Assembly (NCBI GenBank): GCA_965224735.1
Contig: OZ245059.1
Coordinates: forward strand, 2,170,001 to 2,234,000
Origin: Robiginitomaculum_A sp036478535
GTDB lineage: Bacteria; Pseudomonadota; Alphaproteobacteria; Caulobacterales; Maricaulaceae
Reading direction: 5' to 3'
Length of the DNA: 64,000 nucleotides
The notes beneath the pieces were generated by a model. It saw only the letters and a list, made by a program, of their open reading frames with translations. It made no database searches and was not told the DNA's origin. A program made the translations under genes and the position numbers. This document shows, piece after piece, positions 17,576 to 27,424 of the stretch; positions within the stretch are counted from its first letter, which is position 1; each line of letters opens with the position of its first letter.

Positions 17576-18375
17576 TACCTAGGCCCTGATGGCGGCATAC
17601 AAATGGGCCGCTTTTCTTGCGATTGAATAAACTCTACAATTTCCATTACAAGTTCATTGTCTTTATAAAGTTTCGCCGTATCTTCAATGCGTTCATTAAA
17701 TGTACCTTCTGGCGCAAATAAAAGCCTATAGGCGGAACGAATTTGCCGAATTTCAGATTTATCAAACCCGCGCCGTTTCAGGCCAACAACATTTAACCCC
17801 GCAAGCTTAGCAGAATTGCCCGTAACAGAGCCATACGGAATAACATCGTGTATCACTGTGGCCATACCGCCAATAAAAGCATGGCTGCCAATGCGTGTAT
17901 ACTGATGCACTGCGCACAGTCCGCCAAGAATAACATGATCACCAATCGTTACGCACCCGCCCACTTGAGCGCCATTAGAAAACACAACATGGTTGCCGCA
18001 TTTCCCTTCATGGGCCAAATGTGACCCAACCATAAAATAACAATCATCACCAATAATAGTTTCCGGGTTCCCAGCATCCGTCCCTGGATGAATATTGACG
18101 AGTTCACGTAAAAACGTTCGTTTTCCAATGCGCAAACTTACTGGCCCGCCCTTATGCTTAAAATCTTGCGGTGGATGCCCTAGGGACACAAATGGGTATA
18201 ATTCGCAGTCCGCCCCTATCTCCGTGTCACCAGATATATTGACTTGCGATACAAGTTTTACATTATCGCCAAGCTGCACATTGGGCCCAATAACGCAAAG
18301 TGGGCCTATTGTTACATTTTTACCGAGCCTAGCATGTTTGTCTACATGTGCGGACGGATGAATTGAAACACTCAT
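17575..18375 (-). CDS. lpxA: acyl-[ACP]-UDP-N-acetylglucosamine O-acyltransferase
   Basis: First step of lipid A synthesis: transfers a 3-hydroxyacyl chain from ACP to the 3-OH of UDP-GlcNAc. 266 residues of left-handed beta-helix hexapeptide repeats starting IHPSAHVDKHARLGKNVTIG. The catalytic His lies in FMVGSHLAHEGKCGNHV, followed by GGLCAVHQYTRIGSHAFIGG. The C-terminal helical part (GLKRRGFDKSEIRQIRSAYRLLF) is typical. It follows fabZ by 21 bp. Confidence 0.96.
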   Translation of the reverse strand: MSVSIHPSAHVDKHARLGKNVTIGPLCVIGPNVQLGDNVKLVSQVNISGDTEIGADCELYPFVSLGHPPQDFKHKGGPVSLRIGKRTFLRELVNIHPGTDAGNPETIIGDDCYFMVGSHLAHEGKCGNHVVFSNGAQVGGCVTIGDHVILGGLCAVHQYTRIGSHAFIGGMATVIHDVIPYGSVTGNSAKLAGLNVVGLKRRGFDKSEIRQIRSAYRLLFAPEGTFNERIEDTAKLYKDNELVMEIVEFIQSQEKRPICMPPSGPR

Positions 18376-18396
18376 ATATTCTCCAAAAGTTTGGCT

Positions 18397-18849
18397 TTAT
18401 TTGCGTGGAACAAGTGTGGCTGCAAAAGATATCTGTGTGACTAAAGAATCGCCCATAAGAGCACGGCCTTCAAACTTATACAGGTTCCTGCGTTTTTTTA
18501 CAATTTTTGCAAAAACACGAAGGGTTTCATTTGGATACACTAACTGGCGAAACTTTACTTTTTCAATACTAGCAAATGCCAATAGATTAGTATCTGAATC
18601 GAAGCCTTCTTCCAGTGAGGCAAGCAACGCCCCAACTTGTGCTATCGCTTCAACGATCATTACACCTGGCATTATTGGCTTGTTTGGAAAATGTCCTTGG
18701 AAATAAAATGCATTTTCCAGAACCAGTTTTTCGGCTTCTATTTCGCCGTCATAGACCCCAATAACTCTATCAAGCATGAGCATAGGCGCACGATGCGGCA
18801 AATACTCCATTATCGCACCTACATCCATTGGAAATTTATACTTCATCAT
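18397..18849 (-). CDS. fabZ: 3-hydroxyacyl-[ACP] dehydratase
   Basis: Hot-dog-fold dehydratase of fatty acid elongation, removing water from 3-hydroxyacyl-ACP. 150 residues. It has YLPHRAPMLMLDRV and the catalytic segment YFQGHFPNKPIMPGVMIVEA (His then Glu of the active site). It overlaps the lpxD stop by 4 bp. Its position between lpxD and lpxA is conserved and lets the cell balance hydroxyacyl chains between phospholipid and lipid A. Confidence 0.96.
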   Translation of the reverse strand: MMKYKFPMDVGAIMEYLPHRAPMLMLDRVIGVYDGEIEAEKLVLENAFYFQGHFPNKPIMPGVMIVEAIAQVGALLASLEEGFDSDTNLLAFASIEKVKFRQLVYPNETLRVFAKIVKKRRNLYKFEGRALMGDSLVTQISFAATLVPRK

Positions 18850-19847
18850 TTCTTCTTCGATTGCCCAAGTTTACGTAGTTTTGCAACTTGCCGCATATGT
18901 TGGCGAATTGGCTGCGCGGGATACCCGCTCCAAACTTCTCCAGCGGGAATATCATGCATAGTAGAGCTATTGGCAGCAAGTGTGCACCCATCTCCAAGAT
19001 GCAAATGGTCAGCAACGCCTGCTTTACCGCCCATAATCACGCCTTTTCCTATGACAGTGCTACCAGCAATACCAACTTGCGCCGCCAGCATTGAATGTGC
19101 GCCAACTTTTACGTTATGGGCAATATGAACATAGTTATCGAACTTACAGCCCTCGCCAATATGTGTTGCACCAAACATTGCTTTGTCTATAGCACTAAGT
19201 GAGCCAATAGTGACGTTGTTTTCTATGATAACCTGTCCAATATGCAGTACGTCCACACCGCCATTTTCACTCAGAGCAATACCAAAACCGCTTGCGCCAA
19301 TGACAACAGTATTGAGAATTTTGCAATTGTCACCAATATCCACAAACTCAATAACATTATTAGCGCCAATGGTACAATTTTTTCCGATTTTAACGCCTGG
19401 CCCAATAACAGTATTAGGGCCGATGCTTGTGCCTTGCCCAATAATAGCTCCTGCTCCGATAACAACACCACTTGCACATGTCACGCCTTTGAAGTCACTA
19501 TGGGAGGATATTGTATCATATCCTTTTGGTTTATAAAGTTTGGTAAGAATTTTGGCAAAATCGGCACGTGGAAACTTTGAATGTATAGCTAAACAGTTCT
19601 GCGCGCCAACATAATGCGCATTTTCTGCCTTAACAAAGCACAAGCCCGCCATGAAATTTTTAAGTTTTTTTGCCTGTTTCTCCGTTTCAATATAGCAAAT
19701 ATCGGCTCTGCCTGCAGAGTTCACTGGCGTAGCATGTTTTACGGTTATGTCGGAAAACTGGCCTTCTGGTATAGTAACATCAAGACTATCAAGAAGTTCT
19801 AGCAAAGAAAAAGGGCCAAGGTGATTATAAAACCGTGAATTTACCAT
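18846..19847 (-). CDS. lpxD: UDP-3-O-acylglucosamine N-acyltransferase
   Basis: Third lipid A step: adds an N-linked hydroxyacyl chain to UDP-3-O-acylglucosamine. 333 residues. The N-terminal LpxD domain (1-110) is followed by hexapeptide repeats (GVVIGAGAIIGQGTSIGPN onward), the catalytic-His region DNYVHIAHNVKVGAHSMLAAQVGIAGS, and the closing SSTMHDIPAGEVWSGYPAQP. It lies 38 bp downstream of skp and overlaps fabZ by 4 bp. Confidence 0.96.
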   Translation of the reverse strand: MVNSRFYNHLGPFSLLELLDSLDVTIPEGQFSDITVKHATPVNSAGRADICYIETEKQAKKLKNFMAGLCFVKAENAHYVGAQNCLAIHSKFPRADFAKILTKLYKPKGYDTISSHSDFKGVTCASGVVIGAGAIIGQGTSIGPNTVIGPGVKIGKNCTIGANNVIEFVDIGDNCKILNTVVIGASGFGIALSENGGVDVLHIGQVIIENNVTIGSLSAIDKAMFGATHIGEGCKFDNYVHIAHNVKVGAHSMLAAQVGIAGSTVIGKGVIMGGKAGVADHLHLGDGCTLAANSSTMHDIPAGEVWSGYPAQPIRQHMRQVAKLRKLGQSKKK

Positions 19848-19885
19848 GGTCTCCCACCTCGCCCTTTTAATTGGGTATTGTTCTC

Positions 19886-20461
19886 TTACTGAGTTTTGCG
19901 TGCAATACGCTCACGAACAACCGTTACTTTTGGTAGCTGACTGTTAAGGCGGCTAATGATCGTTGCAGTAATATCTATAGAGGCACTTGAATAATATGTA
20001 GAACCTCTTTTTTCTACAACAATATCAGCACCGCGCTCACGTGCAACAGCATCTATGATTGTTTTAATTTTTTTATTTATTTGAGCAAGAGCTTTGCCTT
20101 CTGTTTTTTGCAACTCAGCATCTTTATATTTGACATCAAGTTGGGTTTTTTGCTGCTTTGCACCAAAAGATTTAATTTTTTGTGTGAGATCAGGACGCGA
20201 TTTCAGATCTGCCATTGTCAAACCTTTAGTACTAGCCTGAATACCTTTTCCTTCAGTTTCTAAACGTTTGACCTTGTTTTTTACTTCGTTTTCCATAGAT
20301 TTAACGATTGTTTTGAGCTGACTTCTCACGCTTTTACCTGCTTGTGAATCGTTGATCACTTTGTTATAATCCAGCACTAGAATTTTTGATTGTGCCGTTG
20401 CCGTATTCGCAAGTATAAACATTGTTGCTATTGCTAACGTAATTGCTTTAATAAATTTCAT
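19886..20461 (-). CDS. skp: OmpH/Skp-family periplasmic chaperone
   Basis: Holds unfolded outer-membrane proteins in the periplasm and hands them to BamA. 191 residues from the ATG at 20461, which opens a normal signal peptide (MKFIKAITLAIATMFILANT, cut near ATAQ). The mature part starts KILVLDYNKVINDSQAGK and is followed by a long Lys/Gln/Glu-rich coiled coil (about 50-130). An in-frame start 16 codons upstream lies inside the end of bamA and would destroy the signal peptide, so it is rejected. It starts 2 bp after the bamA stop. Confidence 0.9.
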   Translation of the reverse strand: MKFIKAITLAIATMFILANTATAQSKILVLDYNKVINDSQAGKSVRSQLKTIVKSMENEVKNKVKRLETEGKGIQASTKGLTMADLKSRPDLTQKIKSFGAKQQKTQLDVKYKDAELQKTEGKALAQINKKIKTIIDAVARERGADIVVEKRGSTYYSSASIDITATIISRLNSQLPKVTVVRERIARKTQ

Positions 20462-20462
20462 T

Positions 20463-22826
20463 TTAGAACCTTGTTGTCGTGTTAAATTGGAATGATTTTC
20501 GTCTGTCATAATCTTTCTTAATTAGAGGCTGTGTAAAGTCAAAGCGTAGTGGGCCAAAAGGCGAATTCCAGAAGATACTAATCCCAGCTGTTGCTCGGAT
20601 ATCCAGCGCGTCTTCAATTACTGTACCTGCTCGTTCCACTTTAAACTCATCATCTAAGAGACCAACTGTCCCTGCTTCGACAAATAAACTACCAAGCAAG
20701 GTGCTTACAAGCGGGAAACTCACCTCAGCCGTAGCTATACCATATACGTTGCCACCCAGAGAATTGCCACGCCTTGTTACGACCCCTTTAGCATTTGTAT
20801 ACAAAGTCCTTGGGCCAATACCAGCATTTTCATAACCACGGAAAGTTGATGGCCCTTTAAAAAACCTATCGTTGATTTGAACATTTTCACCACCCCACCC
20901 AGTAATATAACCAGCAGATATTTTAGCAGATGCAATAATATCTTTATAAAGACCGTGATAAACGTTTGCATTCATTTCCGTACGCAAATATTTTACATCA
21001 CCGCCAATACCGGCAAGGTCCTGACTAAAGAACATATCAAAACCACGGGTGGGTTTAATAGGGTCATTTCTACGGTCCCATCCAAATGTATAACCAAAGA
21101 CAGAAGCGAGCCGTTTATTATCGCGTGAACAAAGTCGCGTGCTCACCTTTGACAACGCTGCCGTACAATGGATAGTCTCACTCCGCAGGGCATACCGCGC
21201 TTGCAAAGTTGTATGTTCTGTTACGCGAAAAGCCAATGTACCTTGGCCACCAACCCGGGTTGAGCGAAAGCCCGCCTCGCCAGCATCAGTATAGTCATTG
21301 CCGATATTAAAAAGTTGTATTCCAGCAGCCAAATTTCGATTCAAAAACCTTGGCTCCGTAAACCGAAGATCAATTTCTTTCCTGTTAGAACTGGCTCGAA
21401 TAACAAAGCGTAATAATTGTCCGCGCCCGCGCAGATTTCTTTGCGTAATGGATAAGTCGACTAAGAAGCGGTCAGAGGAGGAAAAACCAGCAGAAAAGGA
21501 TAATTCCCCTGTTGGCTTTTCGGTCACTTTGACCTGCACTATAGCGCGATCAGGGGTTGCGCCCTGTGTCTCAGTGATTTCTACATCTTCAAAAAACCGC
21601 AAAACACGAATTCTATTACGCGAACGATCCATCAAAATACGGTTAAATGCATCCCCTTCAACCAATTCCATTTCTCGGCGAATTACATAATCAAGAGTAG
21701 TTGTATTGCCAACAATATCAATGCGCTCAATATAAACTCTTGGGCCTTCTTTAATATCAAACACAAGGTCAACAGTTTTGGTTTTTCTATTACGTTTAAT
21801 TTTTGGATTAATATTAACGAATGCATATCCAGCCGTACCCGCTGCAAATGTTAGTGTATCAACGGCATTTTCTAAAGCGCTTGATCTGTATATATTTCCC
21901 TTTTTAATAGGGATAATTTTCGAGAGTAAATTTTCATCAAGATCATTTAAGTTCGTTTCAACAGATACATCACCCCAAGTGTATTCCTCACCTTCATCCA
22001 AGGTGAAAGTGATATAGAAGTTTTTTTGGTTTGGCGTTAGCTGCGCAACGGCAGAAACTACCCTAAAATCTGCAAACCCTCTGTCCGTATAGAAAGTACG
22101 AATTTGCTCACGGTCATATTCTAGGCGACTTGGATCATAATTGTCATTTGAAGATAGTATCTTATACCAAGCTGATTCTTTGGTAGCTAGTTCCTTACGA
22201 AGCCGTTTATCAGAATATTCATTATTACCGATAAAATTAATGCGTTTCACGCCTGTAACAGGCCCCTCGGTAATTTCAAAAATAAGATCAACGCGGTTTT
22301 GCGGTTGCTGAACAACTTTGGGAACAATCGTTGCAGCAAAACGGCCAGATTGTGAATATAAGTCAATAATACGCTGTACATCGGCTTGAACACGCGCCCG
22401 TGTAAAGACAGAACGCGGGGCAGCTTCTAACTCGTCCGTTATTTTATCATCTTTGAGTGCTTTGTTGCCTTCGAGAATAACACGGTTGATAATTGGGTTT
22501 TCAACGACCCGAATAACCAAATGCCCATCATTGGGCTCGATCAATACATCAGCGAATAGTCCTGTTTTAAACAGAGTTTTGATAGATAAATCAATCCGCT
22601 CATCGCTATATGGATCGCCAGGTGCGATCAATAAATATGATGCCACTGTATTGGCTTCAACCCTTTGATTGCCAACAACTTTAATTGATTTAATAACCTT
22701 CGGCAGTGCGGCTTGCTCTTGCGCGAGAGCTTCTTGTGTATTCAACACGCCCAGCATCAAAATAGCAACAGCCATTACGAGCATAATGAGAGCACGCAAA
22801 TTTATATATGGTGTAAAAGTTTTCAT
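20463..22826 (-). CDS. bamA: outer-membrane protein assembly factor BamA
   Basis: Omp85 protein that inserts beta-barrel proteins into the outer membrane. 787 residues: an N-terminal signal peptide (1 to about 35, ending near AQEQAALP), five POTRA repeats (about 40-430; first IKSIKVVGNQRVEANTVASY, last VYIERIDIVGNTTTLDYVIR), and a 16-strand barrel with the conserved DRRNDPIKPTRG, FKGPSTFRGYENAGIGPR and C-terminal FNSPFGPLRFDF-type segment. The chain ends with Phe, the usual Bam signal. It is followed by skp and preceded by rseP. Confidence 0.97.
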   Translation of the reverse strand: MKTFTPYINLRALIMLVMAVAILMLGVLNTQEALAQEQAALPKVIKSIKVVGNQRVEANTVASYLLIAPGDPYSDERIDLSIKTLFKTGLFADVLIEPNDGHLVIRVVENPIINRVILEGNKALKDDKITDELEAAPRSVFTRARVQADVQRIIDLYSQSGRFAATIVPKVVQQPQNRVDLIFEITEGPVTGVKRINFIGNNEYSDKRLRKELATKESAWYKILSSNDNYDPSRLEYDREQIRTFYTDRGFADFRVVSAVAQLTPNQKNFYITFTLDEGEEYTWGDVSVETNLNDLDENLLSKIIPIKKGNIYRSSALENAVDTLTFAAGTAGYAFVNINPKIKRNRKTKTVDLVFDIKEGPRVYIERIDIVGNTTTLDYVIRREMELVEGDAFNRILMDRSRNRIRVLRFFEDVEITETQGATPDRAIVQVKVTEKPTGELSFSAGFSSSDRFLVDLSITQRNLRGRGQLLRFVIRASSNRKEIDLRFTEPRFLNRNLAAGIQLFNIGNDYTDAGEAGFRSTRVGGQGTLAFRVTEHTTLQARYALRSETIHCTAALSKVSTRLCSRDNKRLASVFGYTFGWDRRNDPIKPTRGFDMFFSQDLAGIGGDVKYLRTEMNANVYHGLYKDIIASAKISAGYITGWGGENVQINDRFFKGPSTFRGYENAGIGPRTLYTNAKGVVTRRGNSLGGNVYGIATAEVSFPLVSTLLGSLFVEAGTVGLLDDEFKVERAGTVIEDALDIRATAGISIFWNSPFGPLRFDFTQPLIKKDYDRRKSFQFNTTTRF

Positions 22827-22840
22827 ATTAACCCTACATT

Positions 22841-24046
22841 TTATCCCGCTTTATTGAACAAACCAGAGACGTAACCGATATCGTTCCAAGTTAAAACTAA
22901 AAACAGTGTAATGAGTACGGCAAAACCGACTCTGAACCCTACTTCCTGCGCTTTTTCGCTTAAAGGCTTACGCATTACAGCTTCATAACCATAGAATAGC
23001 AAATGTCCACCATCCAAGACAGGAATTGGCATTAAATTTGCGAAACCTAAGCCTACAGAAAGTGCTGCCGCTAACTCAAGAAGACTCCAGAAAGTTCTTG
23101 AAATTTTTTGCCCGATTGTGCCTTCAAATTTAGAGGCATCTATCCCGGTTTTACCAGTGATAGCAGCAATTTTGATAATTCCCCCAAGGGCTTTACCGTT
23201 CTCTTTGCCAGTAAAAATACGGCCAATATATTTACCTGTACTTACCACAGAATCCACAACAGCATGCGTTCCAAATTTTGAAGCCTGCACGATATTATAA
23301 CTTTTATGGTTTGGTTTGTCTGGTTCAACAAATTGTATACCAATTTGCCCCACTTTAAATTTGCCGCCTATATGATCCGTTTTTACTTTCCGAACGGGCG
23401 TTACAGAAAGCTCTATAGGTTTTCCTGCCCGCAATATGGACACTGCCAATTCATTGCCTGTACTTAGTGTGACAATGCGCATCACATCTCTTCTACTTGA
23501 TATTTTTTCACCATTAATGGAAACAAGTTCATCACCAGAATAAAACCCTGCTTGTTCTGCGGCGCCTCCAGGGAAGACAGCCTCTATTTTCGCAGGAAAA
23601 CTATAAGTCCCAAATTTCATAACAATCATCGCATAAATAACAATTGCCAAAATAAAATTGGCGGCTGGCCCCGCTAAAGAAACGAGAGCCCTTTGCCATA
23701 GCGGTTTGAAATGCAAGCATGATTGCCACACATCCTTGCCATGCTTGCTATCCATGTTTTTACGAATTTTTTCCAAATGCTCGGTGTCTGGGTTACTCGC
23801 TGCCCCCGCATCCCCAAGAAACTTTACATACCCCCCCAAAGGAATACGGCTTATTACCCATTCTGTACCGTTTTTGGCTTTCCAGCGAACAAAGGGTTTA
23901 CCAAAACCAACAGAAAACCGCTCCACAGACACTTTAAACAAGCGTGCTACGGAATAATGTCCCATTTCATGAATAAAAACGAGTGCCCCTAAAACGGTTA
24001 GAAAACTCAATAAAAATATGAGCGAATGTAACAAGCCATTAAGCAT
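22841..24046 (-). CDS. rseP: site-2 intramembrane metalloprotease RseP
   Basis: Inner-membrane zinc protease that cleaves anti-sigma factors and signal-peptide remnants. 401 residues. The zinc motif HEMGH lies in the first membrane helix (ALVFIHEMGHYSVARLFKV). A PDZ domain follows at about 135-230 (AEQAGFYSGDELVSINGEKI), and the third-ligand motif NLMPIPVLDGGHLLFYG is near the C-terminus. One PDZ is clear, whereas E. coli RseP has two. It lies between dxr and bamA in the conserved envelope cluster. Confidence 0.95.
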   Translation of the reverse strand: MLNGLLHSLIFLLSFLTVLGALVFIHEMGHYSVARLFKVSVERFSVGFGKPFVRWKAKNGTEWVISRIPLGGYVKFLGDAGAASNPDTEHLEKIRKNMDSKHGKDVWQSCLHFKPLWQRALVSLAGPAANFILAIVIYAMIVMKFGTYSFPAKIEAVFPGGAAEQAGFYSGDELVSINGEKISSRRDVMRIVTLSTGNELAVSILRAGKPIELSVTPVRKVKTDHIGGKFKVGQIGIQFVEPDKPNHKSYNIVQASKFGTHAVVDSVVSTGKYIGRIFTGKENGKALGGIIKIAAITGKTGIDASKFEGTIGQKISRTFWSLLELAAALSVGLGFANLMPIPVLDGGHLLFYGYEAVMRKPLSEKAQEVGFRVGFAVLITLFLVLTWNDIGYVSGLFNKAG

Positions 24047-24049
24047 TTT

Positions 24050-25222
24050 TTATTTTCCCTCTACAAAGGCTCTTGCCTTTATGCGCGCTCTATTATCAGT
24101 ATCCAAAACTTCCTCTATAGTATTGGCAGGCCTAGCGAAACTTTGTTCGCCTTTAAAGCTAGCAAGTACAGTTTCTACACACTCTGGAATTTGCAAAAAT
24201 GTTATCTTGTCATCTAGGAAAGCTGCAACAGCGATTTCATTGGCCGCGTTAAGAACCGTAGGCGCACCGCCGCCAGCTTCTAAGGCTGCGCGGGCAAGGC
24301 GCAATGCAGGGAAACGTTCAGCATCAGGGGCAAAAAATTCAAACTTGCCAAGGTCTGCCAAATTAAACGGTTTGACATTTGTCTGCATCCGCTGTGGCCA
24401 AGCGAGACTATAGGCGATCGGTGTGCACATATCGGGCGATCCCATTTGTGCAAGAACCGACCCATCAACATATTCCACAAGGCCATGAATGATGGATTGG
24501 GGATGGATAATAATATCAATTTCTGAAGAAGCCCTGTCAAACAGGTAGCTTGCTTCTATAAGTTCAAGCCCTTTATTCATCAAGCTAGCGCTGTCTATTG
24601 TGATTTTTGCGCCCATTTTCCATACGGGGTGCGCCAAAGCTTGCGCGCGCTTCACTCTGCCAAGCTCTTGTGCGCTCAGGGTTCGAAATGGCCCGCCTGA
24701 CGCTGTTAGAATTAACCGTTTTACGTCTTCGCGGCGCTTTTGATTTAAGACTTGAAAAATCGCATTATGTTCTGAATCAACGGGCAGCAGTTTTGCTTTT
24801 GACCTTTCAACAGACTCCATGAATAAGTCACCCGCACATACGAGACATTCCTTATTCGCCAGGCCAATATGCGTGCCTTGCTTCACAGCTGCCAAAGTGG
24901 GTTCAAGTCCTGCCGCGCCTATAATAGAAGCCATAATGAAATCAGCGGGATAAGCCCCCGCCTCTATTAAAGCCGCTCCCCCAATACCAATTTCTATATC
25001 GGCCCCTGCTAACCGTTCACGCAGTATGGTTTCATTTTCTTCCTTAGCCAGAACGACAAATTTAGGCTTAAACTCTAATGCTAAATCTGCCAGCTTATCG
25101 GCACTGGAATTAGCGGTTAAACAAACAACGTCAAACACACCCCGCTTTGCATTACGGATAAAGCTAAGTGTGCTATCGCCAATAGAACCAGTTGCACCCA
25201 AAATGCTAATCGTTTTCGCCAT
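24050..25222 (-). CDS. dxr: 1-deoxy-D-xylulose 5-phosphate reductoisomerase
   Basis: Second step of the MEP isoprenoid pathway, forming 2-C-methylerythritol 4-phosphate with NADPH. 390 residues from the ATG at 25222 (a TTG one codon earlier is also in frame). The NADPH fold opens TISILGATGSIGDSTLSFIR. Metal and substrate residues lie in LLPVDSEHNAIFQ, LTASGGPFR, KITIDSASLMNKGLELIEASYLF and IIHPQSIIHGLVEYVDGS. It is separated from cdsA by 3 bp and from rseP by 3 bp. Confidence 0.97.
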   Translation of the reverse strand: MAKTISILGATGSIGDSTLSFIRNAKRGVFDVVCLTANSSADKLADLALEFKPKFVVLAKEENETILRERLAGADIEIGIGGAALIEAGAYPADFIMASIIGAAGLEPTLAAVKQGTHIGLANKECLVCAGDLFMESVERSKAKLLPVDSEHNAIFQVLNQKRREDVKRLILTASGGPFRTLSAQELGRVKRAQALAHPVWKMGAKITIDSASLMNKGLELIEASYLFDRASSEIDIIIHPQSIIHGLVEYVDGSVLAQMGSPDMCTPIAYSLAWPQRMQTNVKPFNLADLGKFEFFAPDAERFPALRLARAALEAGGGAPTVLNAANEIAVAAFLDDKITFLQIPECVETVLASFKGEQSFARPANTIEEVLDTDNRARIKARAFVEGK

Positions 25223-25225
25223 CAA

Positions 25226-26080
25226 TTATCCAACAACAATTACTAGAGGCCATAGATTAGGCCAAAGAACTAACACTATAACGGCGATAACACTGGCGAA
25301 CATTAGCGCATCTGTACGGTCGAGCAGGCCGCCATGCCCAGGCATAATACGGCCTGTATCCTTTACGCCAAGATGTCTTTTTATTCCAGATTCAAAAAAA
25401 TCACCAATAACAGAAAAAATCACAATAGGAACGGCTAAAACAACGCCAAACCAAATACTAAACCCCATAATATAAGCAAATATACCGCCCGTAATAGCAC
25501 CGAATATCAATCCACTAATAAAACCTGCCCATGTTTTATTAGGGCTTATTTTTGGCGCAAGTTTGGGCCCGCCTATTGTAGACCCTCCAAGGTAAGCAAA
25601 CGAATCGGTTGCAATGACAACCGACAGAACAAACATCAGTTTTGCAAAACCAACTGATGTAAATCCAGGTATATTTCCACGCAACCAGTAAAGAGCCAAA
25701 CAAGGAAAAACTATATAAAGGACGCCGCCACCAGCCCACAATGAACTACCGCGTCGTATTTTCTCCAATAATGCCAACAAACTTGCAACGATTACCACGC
25801 TTAAAGCTAAAGCCCACTGATCCTTGTAGCCAAAATATAAACTAACTGTCAAAGCCGCAACAGGAATTGCAAAGGCAAAAAGATCTCGACTTTCGTCAGT
25901 CATGCGAACCCATTCATAGATCATTCGCACACCCATTAAATAGAGCAGCACTAAAAACCAAGTGCCGCCAAAATAAATCGGTAACAAACAAATTAAAACA
26001 AGCGCGATTCCAGAAAGAGATCGAAGACGAAAAGAACTCATCTTGGTTTTCAATTTTGATATGCTCGGAGTGCTTGGCAT
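25226..26080 (-). CDS. cdsA: phosphatidate cytidylyltransferase
   Basis: Makes CDP-diacylglycerol from phosphatidic acid and CTP in the inner membrane. 284 residues, with about eight hydrophobic helices. The CDS signature is near the C-terminus: SPNKTWAGFISGLIFGAITGG and, further on, SVIGDFFESGIKRHLGVKDTGRIMPGHGGLLDRTDALMF. DSFAYLGGSTIGGPKLAPKISP precedes it. It follows uppS by 6 bp. Confidence 0.95.
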   Translation of the reverse strand: MPSTPSISKLKTKMSSFRLRSLSGIALVLICLLPIYFGGTWFLVLLYLMGVRMIYEWVRMTDESRDLFAFAIPVAALTVSLYFGYKDQWALALSVVIVASLLALLEKIRRGSSLWAGGGVLYIVFPCLALYWLRGNIPGFTSVGFAKLMFVLSVVIATDSFAYLGGSTIGGPKLAPKISPNKTWAGFISGLIFGAITGGIFAYIMGFSIWFGVVLAVPIVIFSVIGDFFESGIKRHLGVKDTGRIMPGHGGLLDRTDALMFASVIAVIVLVLWPNLWPLVIVVG

Positions 26081-26086
26081 AAGATA

Positions 26087-26818
26087 CTACGCAACCTCGA
26101 TTTCTAAATTACCAAACCGGCGGTTACGTGTTTTAAAAATATAGATAGCAGCAGCTAAGTCTTCTTCTGAGAAATCCGGCCACAAAACGTCGCTAAAAAC
26201 AAACTCTGCATAGGCCGTTTGCCAGACAAGGAAATTACTGATCCGTTTCTCGCCGCTGGTACGGATAACCAAATCAGGATCAGGAAGACCATCTGTATCC
26301 AAAAACCGAGCAAAGCTTTGTTCATCCACATTATCAACAGCCAAAGCCCCTGTTTTTACCGCTTTAGCCATAGCTTTTGCAGCTCTAACTATCTCGTCAC
26401 GCCCGCCATAATTGAAAGCAATATTGAGAAAAAATTTATTGTTATCTTTTGTTGTGTCCTCTACCTTAGCTAATAAGGTAAGTATATCATCACTAAGGCC
26501 ATCTCTGGAACCTAGTATTCGCACCCTTACCCCGCGTGCATTTAGTGTATGCAAATCATCAGCTACATACTTTTTTAAAAGCGTAAATAAAGCTGTAATT
26601 TCTGCCTTTGGGCGGCTCCAGTTCTCTGTAGAAAAGCTATAAAGTGTTAAATATTGCACACCCATATCTGCGGCAGATTCCACAATTTTCCGTACTGTTT
26701 TCACACCTTGTTGGTGACCAAAGATCCGCGGCCTATGGCGAGCTTTGGCCCAACGACCATTCCCATCCATGATAATGGCTATATGCTGCGGGAAAGAGGA
26801 TGAAACAGTCACACTCAC
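26087..26818 (-). CDS. uppS: undecaprenyl diphosphate synthase
   Basis: Cis-prenyltransferase making the C55 lipid carrier for peptidoglycan and O-antigen. 243 residues starting at a GTG (26818). The catalytic Asp is in IAIIMDGNGRWAKARHRPRIFGHQQG; also LTLYSFSTENWSRPKAEI, NIAFNYGGRDEIV and PDLVIRTSGEKRISNFLVWQ. It lies 4 bp after frr and 6 bp before cdsA. Confidence 0.96.
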   Translation of the reverse strand: MSVTVSSSFPQHIAIIMDGNGRWAKARHRPRIFGHQQGVKTVRKIVESAADMGVQYLTLYSFSTENWSRPKAEITALFTLLKKYVADDLHTLNARGVRVRILGSRDGLSDDILTLLAKVEDTTKDNNKFFLNIAFNYGGRDEIVRAAKAMAKAVKTGALAVDNVDEQSFARFLDTDGLPDPDLVIRTSGEKRISNFLVWQTAYAEFVFSDVLWPDFSEEDLAAAIYIFKTRNRRFGNLEIEVA

Positions 26819-26822
26819 AGAT

Positions 26823-27386
26823 CTAAACCTGCATTATTTCTTCGGTCTTCGTATTCAGGGTTTCATCAATGAGATTAATATGCTCATCAGTTTCTTTTTG
26901 AACATTTTCAGACAAACGCTTTTGATCGTCCTCACTAATGTCAGACGCTTTTTCTTGTTTTTTCAAAATTTCCATACCATCACGGCGAACATTTCGCACT
27001 GCGATTTTGGCTTGCTCGGCATATTGCCCCGCAACTTTTGAAAGCTCTGTGCGGCGTTCTTCTGTTAATGGCGGCATCGGAATGCGAATAGTCTGGCCAT
27101 CAACAACTGGATTAATACCAAGGCTCGACTCGCGCAATGCTCTCTCAACAGTAGCCACTAGCGATTTATCCCATATATTAACCGTTAGCATACGCGGCTC
27201 AGGCACATTTACAGCTCCCACTTGATTAAGTGGAGTTTTAGCGCCATACGCGTCAACGGTAATATTATCCAATATCGCAGTATGCGCGCGTCCTGTACGC
27301 AAGCTGGAAAACTCAGATTTTAGTGCTGTGATAGCACCATCCATCCTGCGTTTTATATCAGCAAAATCAAATTCTAATTCGGACAT
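26823..27386 (-). CDS. frr: ribosome recycling factor
   Basis: Splits post-termination ribosomes together with EF-G. 187 residues, the standard length. Features: MDGAITALKSEFSSLRTGRAHTAILDNITVDAYG, LNQVGAVNVPEPRMLTVNIWD, LGINPVVDGQTIRIPMPPLTEERR and a C-terminal helical KKQEKASDISEDDQKRLSENVQK segment. It sits 38 bp after pyrH, in the conserved rpsB-tsf-pyrH-frr order. Confidence 0.97.
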   Translation of the reverse strand: MSELEFDFADIKRRMDGAITALKSEFSSLRTGRAHTAILDNITVDAYGAKTPLNQVGAVNVPEPRMLTVNIWDKSLVATVERALRESSLGINPVVDGQTIRIPMPPLTEERRTELSKVAGQYAEQAKIAVRNVRRDGMEILKKQEKASDISEDDQKRLSENVQKETDEHINLIDETLNTKTEEIMQV

Positions 27387-27424
27387 AATGTTCCTTTCTT
27401 CAAATCACGCCTTTAATATAGGGG